Shown: one piece after another, positions 54,201-64,000 of the stretch
Layout: every line of letters begins with the position of its first letter
Position numbering within the stretch: the first letter of the stretch is position 1
Origin: Hemileia vastatrix
Taxonomy: Eukaryota > Basidiomycota > Pucciniomycetes > Pucciniales > Zaghouaniaceae
Assembly (NCBI GenBank): GCA_030280995.1
Contig: JASXTE010000019.1
Coordinates: 8,233,501 to 8,297,500, forward strand
Length of the DNA stretch: 64,000 nt
Direction of reading: 5' to 3'
The notes under the pieces: model-generated
Database searches by the model: none
What the model was told of the DNA's origin: nothing
Seen by the model: only the letters and a program-made list of their open reading frames with translations
Position numbers and translations under genes: made by a program

Positions 54201-55450
54201 TTTATTTCATGTTTTTATATTGTATAATTAGAGAAGAAAGCTTCTGAAACACTTATATAATGATTATCTAGGCTTTTATCTCCCAAAGCTTAGGATCACA
54301 CAATTATTTCTTTGCAAATTGCTTGAAAAAATTATATATTTGTGCATTTCAATCTAATTATAAACTGGCCAAGAAAACTGAATTTCCTAATTGGACAGAT
54401 ATGGAGTGTGTTAAACTCAGTAACAGTTATATCTTTTACTCTAATGTTATTATCAACTATGGAGGATTCTATAGCCAGAGCCATGTTGAAAAAACCAATT
54501 CTAATATGCTTACTTTTTGGCTTTTCTGTTATGTCAATCCTATTACTGGAAGACAAATCCCTTCACCTGCTAAAATCAAAGGCCATGGAATATACTTCCC
54601 AGATAATAAATGTATCATGGACTTGGTTTAGAAGCCAGGATTATGGAAGAAATTTAAAATTCTTCAAGAGATAATCATCAAAATACTAATGCACCTACTG
54701 CATTGGAATCTTGTAAAAAGTTTACTCATTTTGGATGCTCTTTTCAGATCAATCAAAGTTTGATAAACTGGTTAAGTAAGGTAAGGGGTGCAGGGTCAAT
54801 GGCTACTAAAATATTAGGGAAAGGCTCTAAATATAGTAAGAAAGGATTTCCAAATTTTTATTTTTTTTCTTAAATTTTTAATTTATCAGTTATTTAAGAT
54901 AATCAACCAATTCAAGTATTTTACCATTGGGCCCTTGTTCTGTGTAAAGGTGTTAACTCAATTATATTCTATGAATGAGTTCATAATACCATTCTTGTCA
55001 TAGGTTCTCTTTGACTTTGCTCATGAAATGATTGGCAGATAGTATTTGGAATTCCTTTACTTGGTTGATTATCTTTTTTATAGATTTACTTAATTATTTA
55101 AGGGGTATTGCTAAATCTTCAAATAAGATGTGTAAAATTTTTGACTTGAAAATAATTGGAATGAAATATGAGCAAAAAATAAAAAAAAACTAGTCATCAA
55201 ACATTTTCATTAAGTAGTAAATTTCCTCAACCCATTTATTAGCTTTAATGAATTATATCAAAAAAAAAAATTTAAATTTGGAATGAACTATGAACAAAAT
55301 AAAATAAACTTTTCATCAAAAATTATCATTAAGAATTCAATTTCCTCAACATATTTATTATCTTTAACACATTCTATCAAGATAACTTTCTTTTTTGAAC
55401 CATCTTCAAGTTGATACTTGAGTTTCATCTGATCCAATAGGAAATTTTAC
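54201..55450. other. Unassigned stretch with a short open frame
   Basis: Open frames of 102 and 110 codons overlap around 54323-54674 on the + strand and read as ordinary protein (SWTWFRSQDYGRNLKFF near 54621-54665). I recognise no family, and downstream frames are broken. Probably another decayed element gene. Confidence 0.3.
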
Positions 55451-55479
55451 TTGATAGCCTTCTTCTATTTCTTTATCTC

Positions 55480-55641
55480 AAATTTCTTCTCCTCCAAGTC
55501 ATGTGCCCTCTTATCCCCCTGTAATGAAAGCTCAAGTTTCTTCTCCTCCAAGTGTTGTGCCCTCTCTTCCCTCTGCGAAGAGAGCTCAAATTTCTTCTCC
55601 TCCAAGTTTTGTGTCCTATCATCCCTGTGTAAAGAGATTTT
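55480..55641 (+). repeat. 54-bp coding-type minisatellite, three units
   Basis: Three 54-bp units encode an 18-residue repeat, QISSPPS.VPS.P..KRA in the best frame. The frame is closed by TGA/TAG just upstream (near 55453-55458) and continues downstream to 55700. A Ser/Pro repeat like this suggests a linker or surface protein fragment; no domain supports a function. Confidence 0.65.
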
Positions 55642-55700
55642 TTATTTCTGCTTTTGAAAGTCCAGAGTATCTCTTGCAACTTCAAATTTACCTAGAGTGA

Positions 55701-56930
55701 AAAGTAATATTAACAAAAGATAATTAAAGCTCCCTTAATTATTAAGAGGTATGCTATCACTTACCATCATCATGTTTCTACAAAAAATCATTAATGGAAG
55801 AAAAAGGTGTTTGGTAAAACCTATCTCTGTTTTGTTTTCTTTTACAGATAAAATTTAAAGTAGTTGATGGTCTTTTATTTTTTTTTGTAGGTAAAATTTT
55901 CTTTTCCATCATTCATACTAGCTTCAGACTTGCTTGCTTGATGATCCTGGGTTTTTCATTATCCTTTTTATAAATAAAAAAAACAACTAGACAAGAAATA
56001 AAAGCTTACTGGAGTGAGATCAGGTTGGTTTATATTTCCATAAGGATTTATTGAAAAGATATCTTGATTGGTGGAAGTCAAATGAGGGGAGGCTTATGTA
56101 GAAAAGGAAGGAAAAAGATTTCTTTTGACATCATGTTTGGGGATATCATCTTCTTCATCCAACATGTTTTCAGGAATAAAATTGGCTCACTTTCCAAATA
56201 TGGAATTTAACTCTTTATAGTAAGGACATAAAGAATAAATTTTATTGTCTATAGGTTTGATTCCCTTACTGATATTTATGTCAGTAATACCAAACCAGTG
56301 GAAGATGACAGATTCTTAGCCTTTTTGTATTTGGCTCAATACTTCTTGAAGTGCTCAGAAATCTTTTTAGGAAAAAGATTAATCCTTCCCTTTGCCTTAT
56401 TTTTTAATTCATTGGACATTAGAAGATATCCATCCAGTTTTGATGTTGGGGGCCATCCTACTTTAGTTGCATTCTCAGTAACAAAAAAAGAATCATAATT
56501 AGATTTAGTTTTAAGCCAGCTGATAAGTATGAGATGATCATCTTTTTTTAGTTGAAAAGTCATTATTTCTCAGCTGAGCAGGGGAAGGAGGGAGTAATGG
56601 GATTTGAAGAACAACTTGGGCAAGTCTGCCTTTGAGAAGATCTATGACAACAAGGCATGTTGAGATATTTGAAGATGAAAAAGAGAAGAAACAAACAGAT
56701 GAGAAGGGGAGGGGTTTTGAGTAGATAAAATGAATAGACAGGATGGGGGCACACAGCAATGCAGGAAGCCTGGGATATCTAAAAAGCTTTCCAAGATGTG
56801 GTTATCAAAAATTGAGGATAAAAATTTCAGATAGAGGTGAAAATTGACAAGTAAAAGGTTTAATACCCTAATTATTAGAAAAAATAATTGCGGAAGATAA
56901 TTGGGGTATAATTATTTTTATCCGCTTTTA
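55701..56930. other. No gene recognised
   Basis: Mixed AT-rich sequence inside the interrupted LTR. AATTGCGGAAGATAATT at about 56888 resembles the Harbinger 5' region at 62858, so a further Harbinger scrap may be here. Confidence 0.4.
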
Positions 56931-57282
56931 ATTTATTTTCAGATTGTTCAACATTGATACTCCCTATTATATGCACTTATTTCATCAATAAATTCATTAC
57001 TGATTCCCAGTTTTGACAAAAATGCTTAAGATTGCCTATTTATTCCATTATTTACCCTTGAAAGTGCCTTCCAAGAATCTGCATTCAATCACCCCACATT
57101 TCATGTCTTCTTTTGGGTTTCTCAATGGATTCTTAGGCTATAGTGATTGTTTTTAAATAGGTATTTCACACATAAAATTTTTATAGTTAATTTCTTAATT
57201 TCTACTTTTGATCTACCCTCATTAGACATTTTTTAAGGTCATTCTCTTTCCTCATTTAGTCATTTATTTTAATTTCACAAAC

Positions 57283-57541
57283 ACTACGCAATATAGGGGG
57301 TGGACTTGCTAGCAAGTCCTCAACCTGAACTCAGATGGAACTCAGATGGAACTCAGACTGAACTCATACTGAACCCATACTGAACTCTACTTGAACACCC
57401 ACCTAAAACTGTTCTGCTGAGTGGTTTTCATCCCTGATTGAATGGTTCCTTTATCAATAGCTCAATGTGTGTTCAATCTATGGTGAGTTTGGGTCCAAGG
57501 TTGCGGACTTGCTAGCAAGTCCGCCCCCCATATTGTGTGGT
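57283..57541 (-). mobile_element. 259-bp MITE M1, copy 2
   Basis: Same length as copy 1 and in reverse orientation, with both GACTTGCTAGCAAGTC palindromes intact and the 11-bp repeats retained. Inserted in LTR family C copy 3; copy 2 of that LTR shows the uninterrupted site near 37155-37185. No clear target duplication is visible with these ends. Confidence 0.82.
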
Positions 57542-58071
57542 GAAATATACTCTCTTTTTTGGTTATTACTTTATTTTGATGGACTAATCCATATTAGTTT
57601 TGTATTTTGGTGTGTGATATAATTCTTCTTTTTTCATTGGATGGTACTTTGGTTGATGGGCATGTGGAACTGCTAAATTGGAGTGTAATTAGCCTTTTAA
57701 AGGATTGGTAATTCAAGGGGTGAGCACTGTGGATTCATGGGTATAGTGGGAGGAGGTCCTTTGGCTATTATTCTACATTCTTTAACATTACATTCTATAC
57801 ATATAGACATACAATTAAAATACATATTCATTTGTTCTTTTAAATTCTTTGAAATATTGTTTTAATCATTTTCTTTATTTTTCTAGCAACTGTAAGCTGT
57901 AAACCATTTATATTAAGTGAGAATATATTACTGAGACCATTATATTGAATAATATTCTAATTATTAATTGGATTTGGGAAATGCAATCCATACTGGACCA
58001 TTAAAATCTCCTATACAAATGACTAATAAATCTATTCTCATCTCTTTACTTGAACTCAGCCTGACACTTAC

Positions 58072-58599
58072 TTTGATGGAAAGATGGGGAAAAGTAGAAT
58101 GATAAAGAGCAAAGTTGAAGTTTGGGGAAAATTGAGTATGGAGAAAACGAAATGCATAAATTATATGCTATGAAAGTGTATCAATGAAATGCAAATTTTC
58201 CAGAATTGACACCCCAAATATTCTTCCAAAAATTGCTGAAATTCCACCAAAAAATACCACCAATCAATAGCCAAAAAAAATTCTGCTGAATGATAGCAAA
58301 AAATACCACCTAAAAACAATAAAAAAACACCCCCAAAAATTCCTAAAAAATTCCTGCAAAATATAAAAAAATCATGCCAAACAATGCATTAACAAGTTCT
58401 TAAAAATAGCTTCAATATACACCAAAAAAATCAGAAAAGAAACCTTTAAAATACCTGTAAAATAAGTAAATAAATTACTTAAAAATACAAAAAAAAATTC
58501 CAGAAAAAAAACCATCAATACACCTGAAAAATATTTCAATAAAAACTTTAAAAAAATAGCAAAAATAACTTTAAAAAGATTTTAAAACAACTTCAAAAT
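58072..58599. other. A-rich noncoding stretch
   Basis: Repeated AAAAATTCC / ACCACCAAAAAATACC wording with strong A bias; no gene. Confidence 0.5.
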
Positions 58600-58797
58600 A
58601 GGGGTTATCAAAGTTAGAAATCTTCCATTTCAATATACCTCTTTTTTCCACCAAATCAACCATGATGATTATTTAAAATATGACATATTGTGCCCCAAAA
58701 ACACCTTTTTACTGAGAAATAATGTCAAATCTGTAGCTTTATTTTTGTGTTGTGAAATAACTTTTAAATAATTTAAAATTTCTAACTTTGATAAATT
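58600..58797. mobile_element. Harbinger-type MITE M2, copy 1 (decayed right end)
   Basis: It begins AGGGGTTATCAAAGTTAG and ends TTTCTAACTTTGATAAATTCT, and aligns over its full 198 bp with M2 copy 2 (60218-60417). The right terminus has lost its C run. Confidence 0.75.
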
Positions 58798-59312
58798 CTA
58801 ATATGTTAATAAATGTCTGAAAAAAAATTGAAAAAGGCCTTCAAAGTATGCCAAAAATTCCTAAAGACATCAAAAACACCAAGTAAAACACAAAGAAACA
58901 CAAAAAAACAACTAAATAGGCCAAAAAAGGTCACAAAACACAAATAAAGGTCTAAAAATTGCAAAACATGATTTGAGGGATTATGGTAACTAGGAAAGAA
59001 GGGATTGTCAAATTTTTGAGACATGGAGAGATTAAAAGAATTAAAAATCATGCAATGGGGAAAATTTTTTGATTTGAATTTGTGGTAGGAGAGGAAGAAA
59101 GGAAGTCAGATGAGGGGATAGAGGTCAGTGTGCAACATGTCACAAGGATGAGATGGGCGAGGAAGTGATGTTGTGGCCAACATGTGGCTGAAAAAAAAAA
59201 CATGAAAAAGTACTTATTTGATGTCATAAATAAAACCCATTTTTGAAATAAGTGACTCTTTTGCAAAATTTAAGTATTGATTTGCTTTGAAATCTGCACT
59301 CAATTTATATAA
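58798..59312. other. No gene recognised
   Basis: Short minus-strand frames are phenylalanine-rich chance ORFs from A-rich sequence. No repeat match was found. Confidence 0.45.
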
Positions 59313-60560
59313 CTGACACCCCCTATTAATTAAGGAAAATTCTTATCCACCAGCTCTTGGACTAGTTGATAAGGAATGCACAATAATACATTATCCCACC
59401 TCATATACCCCAATTTCAATTCTTAATTTCTGATTTCAATCTCATCACATCCATGATTGATTTTTCAACAATTCACATGATAAATAATTTCAGTTTCCAC
59501 CCTTATGTCTCTCCTCACTCTTGACTACTTATTTTGGTGGAAAAAACTTAATATTTTTTTATTATCTACACACCCCACCTGCTCATTTTGTGGTAAATTT
59601 CTTCTTCCCTCATCACCTAAACCTCTCTACTAGACAGTGACTTGATTCAACTATAAATTCTATTGCTTTAAATTTTTTTTTCTGGCTCTGATTTGGAAAA
59701 AGCTTTAGCTTATATCTCTATTCTTTCCAAAAAGCATTACATCAACCAAAAAGGCCCAAATGTTCTTCATGATCCCAGATAAAATCTCCAGTCAATTCTC
59801 AAAATTCCTCTATCAAACTTCACCCAAATATTTTTAAATTCTCCTGATTCCTTCATAAAACTTGATGAACTCAACTCTTTCCATCCTATCTTTCATAAAA
59901 ATTCTGATAATAAACAGTGTGATCCTGAAATTCAATTTTCTGTTGCACTATGTCACTTTTGATCAAATGTAAATGGTGCTGCTGTAAGACATTTGGAAAA
60001 TATCTTTAACATAAGATATGTTACTGTGAAATTATACACAAAAGGCTGTATGATTTCCATCCTTTCCTACAAGTCTCAAAAACTTGATTGGCCAACTCCA
60101 CAACAGCAATTTGAATCCTATCAGGTCATGCAAGCTGAAGGTTCACTGGTTGTGTAGGTTTTTTTGATTTTACAACTATACCCTTGTTTCAAAATCCTGC
60201 TCATGATGACTACTATTAGGGGGTATCAAAATTAGAAATCTTCCATTTAAAAATACCTCTTTTTTCCACCAAACAAACTATGATAATTTTTTAAAACATG
60301 CCATATTGTTCCCCAAAAACACCTTTTTACTGAGAATTAATTCCAAGTTTTTAGCTTTATTTTTGTGTTGTGAAATACCATTTAAATAATTACAATTTTC
60401 TAACTTTTATACCCCCTATTATTTTGATCTGAAAAAAATGGGTTTTTTTTTAATTTTCTACAGAATTGAACATTCTATTGGAATTTAAAAAAAATCATAA
60501 TTACAACTCAATTCAATAAATTTAAATTTCAAAATATATTTAAGTAAACAAAACTCAATA
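59313..60560 (+). pseudogene. PIF/Harbinger transposase remnant, copy 2, split by MITE M2
   Basis: The 5' region (59320-59640) matches copy 3 upstream sequence. Coding pieces: LAYISILSKKHYIN, LNSFHPIFHKNSDNKQCDPEIQ, NVNGAAVRHLENIF, CMISILSYKS, PTPQQQFESYQVMQAE (about 59700-60150). The GFVDGT active-site segment is frame-damaged. MITE M2 copy 2 (60218-60417) interrupts the codons equivalent to HYFDLKK; the match resumes at 60418. Confidence 0.82.
60218..60417. mobile_element. Harbinger-type MITE M2, copy 2 (200 bp), 3-bp duplication ATT
   Basis: Ends are AGGGGGTATCAAAATTAG and the complement of AGGGGGTATAAAAGTTAG. ATT flanks both sides (60215-60217, 60418-60420). Removing element plus one ATT restores codon-for-codon alignment with transposase copy 3. 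The terminus resembles the end of Harbinger copy 3 (ATGGGGTATCAAAGTTGACC, 62788). Confidence 0.9.
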
Positions 60561-62400
60561 TCTGTTTTGAAAATTTGGAAATAATCCCCCATTATTTTAT
60601 TGAAGCAAGAGGTGTTCATTACCAAAATTTATTCAAGTCATTAATTTTGCATGTCTGATTTGAAAATTTGGCTATGGCCTACCCCTGCATTTTATTGGAT
60701 GGGTGGTGGGAGTCACCAAGATTTAATACAATTACATTAATTTATATATAAAAAACCAATATATGTAAATTTTCCTTTTTTTAAAGTAATGAGAATTCCT
60801 TCAGCCAAATAAAAGATAAAATCTAGAATCAGAAGTTTAGGATTTCCCACAGGTATAAGCTGGAGTAACTTCATGAAATAAATTAATTTTGTCATGATTA
60901 ACATTTATACAACACAAGGTTGTTGGCCCATCACTTTTGTCTAGTAAATTGAAGGTCAAGATTTATTTATTAAAAATTTATGACATAATAATAAATATTT
61001 GGTGACTCTACTGATCCCCATACTTTTTTTGATCTACTTAAAGTTTTTTAAATAATTGATGCGTAAAAGTAGCTCTTAGCCTTGTTTAGTTAGATCAAAA
61101 ATGGCATCAGTTATTTTGCCACTCATTTTTATGAAAATAAATTTAACAAAACCAACCAGATTGAGTAAATACATTTTTTTGGAATCAGGATTTCCAATCT
61201 ATATTTTTGTGTAGTGTTTGGGGTGATGTGAAGTGAAGTGAAAGTGAAAAATGTGAAAATCGATCAGTAACATTTGCAAGTGTTGAGAGTTGCAGATGAG
61301 TTTTAAAAAAATGGCAGGAGTGGGGGTAAGTTTCACTTGGTAAATTTTCTTACTAAGTTGAATTATCTACTGACATTTTTAGTTGATGTGAGAGTTTAAT
61401 GCAATGGTGGTTAAAATTTGGGAAACTTTTCAGTAAATTATGCATACTGACAAATTTACCAACATGATGGTAGATGCTCTAAGCCTCATTTCTACTTCTT
61501 CCTTTAATGATATTGGAATCTAACATAATCATCCCTAGAGAAGGAGAAACAATCAACCATGTCTAGATGAAATTTTTTGGGTAATCCATCCATTTTCTGA
61601 GAGATTGACTTGAATTTTTAAAATTTATACTCTCTTCCTTTAACTTCTTGCACCATGTTAATCAATGTATCAGATATTTCAAGTAATACTTTAGTTTCTG
61701 AGTGATCTGTGTGTTAAAAACAAGTTAAGTTAAAATGTTTCTGGAAAGAAATAACATTCAGACTCAGAGAAAACTTTAGGGTAATGAGAATCAGATAATT
61801 AAAATAACCTAAAAAATAAAGGATACATCATCAAATGCTGCACAGGTTTGAGAATAAAACTTATCAAAGGTATCCTTCCAAAATCTGGCAAACAAGATAT
61901 TATGCAAATATATTCTCCAAATTTATTATTAGGATTAAATTTCAAGGATTCTAAAATTAAATTCACATGTTTTAATTGGACCAAGTAGACTTGATATATA
62001 GTTAGATCTTACTGCATCAAATGTTTGTTTTGTCTTGGGGCACAACAATAGCGCAACAATTACAAAACAGTTAATTAACAATTGTTTTTAGCACTTAAAG
62101 GTCTTAAATGGGTCTTGAGTGCATAAAACATTTGTTTCTTAATTTTTTCTACCCATGGCAAAACAAACATGTGCTGTAGTGTTTCCATGCTTGTGTAGTG
62201 CTTTCTAATGGTGAGAAATTTAATAAATCAGGGGAAATAATATACAGATGATGCAAAGATTCTACTGGAAAAGTTTTATTTGATCAAATTTCATTGAATT
62301 GAAAACATTAGATAATCTATAAAGAGAAGAGTGATACTTTCTAGCTGTAGCATGACTCTCTTGTTAAGGTAAGAAGGACATATATTTTTGCTTTGGACCT
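60561..62400. other. AT-rich stretch, no gene recognised
   Basis: No domain, terminus or convincing frame. Short ORFs are consistent with chance. Confidence 0.45.
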
Positions 62401-62406
62401 GTAGAG

Positions 62407-62625
62407 CTGAGTGTAATGTAACAGACTTGGTTAGTTAAAGGAAAAGAGTAATCGCACAATGGCTAGGACAGAGGACAGATGGACAGTGGACAGATGGAAA
62501 GATGGAAAATGGACAAAATAAAATTACCTGAGTGTAATTTAACAGACTTGGTTAGTTAAAGGACAAGAGTAATAGCACAATGGCTAGGACAGTGGACAGA
62601 TGGAAAATTGACAAAATAACTGATG
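62407..62625. repeat. 120-bp tandem duplication
   Basis: Units from about 62407 and 62527 share CTGAGTGTAAT.TAACAGACTTGG through ATGGCTAGGACAG and GGACAGATGGAAA. The first contains extra GGACAGATG repeats. Confidence 0.75.
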
Positions 62626-62870
62626 GAAATTTGAGTAGATAATTGGGACAAAGGATTAGTTAAAATTAAAGAGAAGATATAAAATGGATGTGGAATGGTT
62701 AGAGAGGAGCATTTATCTTTTATAATCATCAATAGGCAATCTAGGTTTAAGTGGGAGATTTAATATGGTAACATAGATAGGGATATTATGGGGTATCAAA
62801 GTTGACCGATCCGCAATTAGAGATCAAGAATTTTTTTCCCGGGATCAGACATTATTAATTGCGGAAGACT

Positions 62871-62902
62871 CTTATCCACTATCCCCAGGGCTAGTGGATA
62901 AG
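62871..62902. repeat. 11-bp perfect hairpin in Harbinger leader
   Basis: CTTATCCACTA and TAGTGGATAAG with a 10-base loop. A decayed version is in copy 2 at about 59343-59374. It could be a transposase-binding site; that is inference from position. Confidence 0.65.
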
Positions 62903-63207
62903 GATTCCACGATAATGCATTATCCCGCCTCTTATACCCCAATTTCCATTCCTTATTACTGATCCCAAACTCATCACATTCATGATGGATTTTTAAGAAA
63001 GTCACATGACTTATAATTGCTGATGCCATCCTTAAGTCTTTCCTCACTCTATGCTACTTAATTTTGGTGGAGAACACTTCAATGTTTTTTCTATCTACAC
63101 ACCCCAACTGCACATTTGGTGGTGAATTCCCACTTCCCTCATCACATAAGCCTTCCACCAACAACTATAAAACACCTTTCTACTAGGCAGCTACTTCACT
63201 CAACTAT

Positions 63208-64000
63208 GAATGCTATTGCTTTACTTTTAGTTCTTTACTATAAAACAGACTCTGATTAGTAAGATGCTTTAGCCTATTTGTCTTTTCTTTCCAAAAAGCA
63301 TTACATTAACCCAAGGGGCCAAAATCTTCATCATGATCCCAGATATGATCTCCACTCTATTCTCAACATTCCTCAACTAAAATTCACTCAACTATTTTGA
63401 ACTTCTCCTGATTCTTTCTTCAAAATTTATCAAATTATCTGCAAACATCCTATATTTCATGACAATTCTCAAAATGAACAGTGTGATCCTGCTATTCAAC
63501 TTGCTGTTGCACTATGTTGCTTTGGCTTAAATGGAAATGGTGCTGCTGTAAGATGTTTGGAAAATCTCTTTACCATAGGATATGGGATGGTGATATTATA
63601 CACCAAGCACTGTATGATTTCCATCCTTTCCCTCAAGTCTCAAACACTTTCTTGACCAACTCCACAACAGCAACTTGAATCCTCTCAAGTAATGCAAGCT
63701 GAAGTTTTCCCTGGATGTGTAGGATTTGTTGATGGTACAACTATACCTTTGAGTCAAAAGACTGCTTATGATGGAAACCATTATTTTGATCTCAAAAAAA
63801 GGTTTCTTCAAAATGTTCTCCAACTTCTCATCTTTCATAAACTGAATTTTTACCTTCTTTCTAGATACTCTATTGCTGTTCAACTTGTGTGCAATGTCAA
63901 TAAAAAATCTATTGCTTTTCATAGTGGCTTCCCTGGCTCATGTAATGACTCTTTGGTCTTCCAAAGAATGAGAATTTCTCAAACTCCTGACTCATACTTT
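63208..64000 (+). pseudogene. PIF/Harbinger transposase (DDE_4), copy 3, partial
   Basis: Start at ATG 63208 (MNAIALLL). Two adjacent stops follow after TDSD, another after KFTQLF, and one before PTPQQQ. Between them the frame is intact: FHDNSQNEQCDPAIQ, NGNGAAVRCLENLFTIGYG, then the catalytic region VFPGCVGFVDGTTIPLSQK (about 63705-63760, first Asp present) and YDGNHYFDLKKR. A 63-bp intron (63802-63864, GTTTCT...TTTCTAG) is inferred because splicing joins KKR to YSIAVQLVC. The second catalytic Asp reads Asn (CNVNKK). Then SGFPGSCNDSLVFQRM. The third catalytic residue lies beyond the window. It is the best preserved of the four copies but already inactive. Confidence 0.88.

Larger units (their letters stand above)
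52372..58066 (+). repeat. LTR family C, copy 3, interrupted by about 4.5 kb of other DNA
   Basis: The left 70 bp (52372-52440, TTTCAGCCTGG... CAGGACTGAGTAAAA) match the start of copy 2, and about 56930-58066 match its last 900 bp, ending CAGCCTGACA. Both outer ends carry the same 5-bp duplication CTTAC (52367-52371, 58067-58071), so they belong to one insertion. The middle of the LTR is replaced or interrupted. MITE M1 copy 2 lies in the right part. Confidence 0.75.
62788..64000 (+). mobile_element. PIF/Harbinger element, copy 3 (runs off the window)
   Basis: It begins ATGGGGTATCAAAGTTGACC after ATT (62785-62787), the same arrangement as MITE M2. A GC-richer noncoding leader, a perfect 11-bp hairpin (62871-62902) and a TATAAAA at 63166-63172 precede the transposase. 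The right end is beyond 64000. Confidence 0.8.

Noticed and set aside
54323..54674. Possible host gene of about 105 residues
   Set aside because: Two overlapping frames of similar length, no recognised domain, no start context or introns that join to a longer protein; kept only as unassigned.
57283..57541. CACTA (EnSpm) assignment for MITE M1 from CACTACGCAAT at the left end
   Set aside because: The other three ends do not begin CACTA, and copy 1 has a 5-bp and not a 3-bp duplication.
1..64000. tRNA, rRNA, telomere or centromere signatures, and secondary-metabolite, effector or defence gene cluster
   Set aside because: None recognised on either strand. The only host gene supported is DUG2-like.

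Overview
The window looks like a repeat-rich, AT-rich chromosome region of a filamentous fungus. A large transposon-laden basidiomycete genome, such as a rust (Pucciniales), is my best guess. This is inferred from one intron-dense fungal-type host gene (DUG2), many nested Ty3/gypsy LTR retrotransposons, PIF/Harbinger DNA transposons and strong CpG loss in the older repeats. No species can be named from the sequence alone.

Layout. 1-2.8 kb: the 3' end of a chromovirus-type Ty3 element on the + strand, with two in-frame stops, followed by its 618-bp LTR. 2.8-5.8 kb: a dispersed repeat, poly-T and microsatellite tracts, and unique-looking sequence. 5.86-10.15 kb (-): the only clear host gene, a DUG2-like glutathione-degradation gene (WD40 + M20 peptidase fold) split into at least 16 exons, including a 16-nt microexon. 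10.4-14.6 kb (+): a decayed Ty3 element (E4) interrupted by a solo LTR. 15.07-27.03 kb (-): an almost intact 11.96-kb Ty3 element (E1). It has 1,147-bp LTRs, a tRNA-Lys-type primer site, gag-protease and pol joined by a -1 frameshift site, and about 27 copies of a short hairpin repeat. 27.5-28.9 kb: LTR and leader of a related truncated element (E5). 29.3-50.2 kb (-): a decayed Ty3 element (E2) split by a nested 13.2-kb relative (E3). E3 has lost protease, reverse transcriptase and RNase H, and carries two opposed 1.5-kb solo LTRs of another family. E2 is also hit by a 259-bp MITE. 50.3-64 kb: at least four decayed or partial PIF/Harbinger copies, two 200-bp Harbinger-like MITEs, a third 1.5-kb-family LTR with about 4.5 kb of foreign DNA inside it, and several local tandem repeats.

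The most unusual signal is the hairpin repeat in the E1/E2/E3/E5 family. A conserved AGTTTA flank is followed by a 4-bp stem that exists in several mutually compensating versions (GGTC/GACC, AGTC/GACT, CCTC/GAGG). Copies sit in noncoding DNA and, always in one reading frame, in the inter-domain linkers of pol. Other well-supported observations are the TTTTTTG frameshift site six bases upstream of the gag stop codon, precise target-site duplications that date the nesting order, and MITEs whose removal restores transposon reading frames.

Exon boundaries and coordinates were read by eye. Family assignments rest on recognised motifs and not on database searches.
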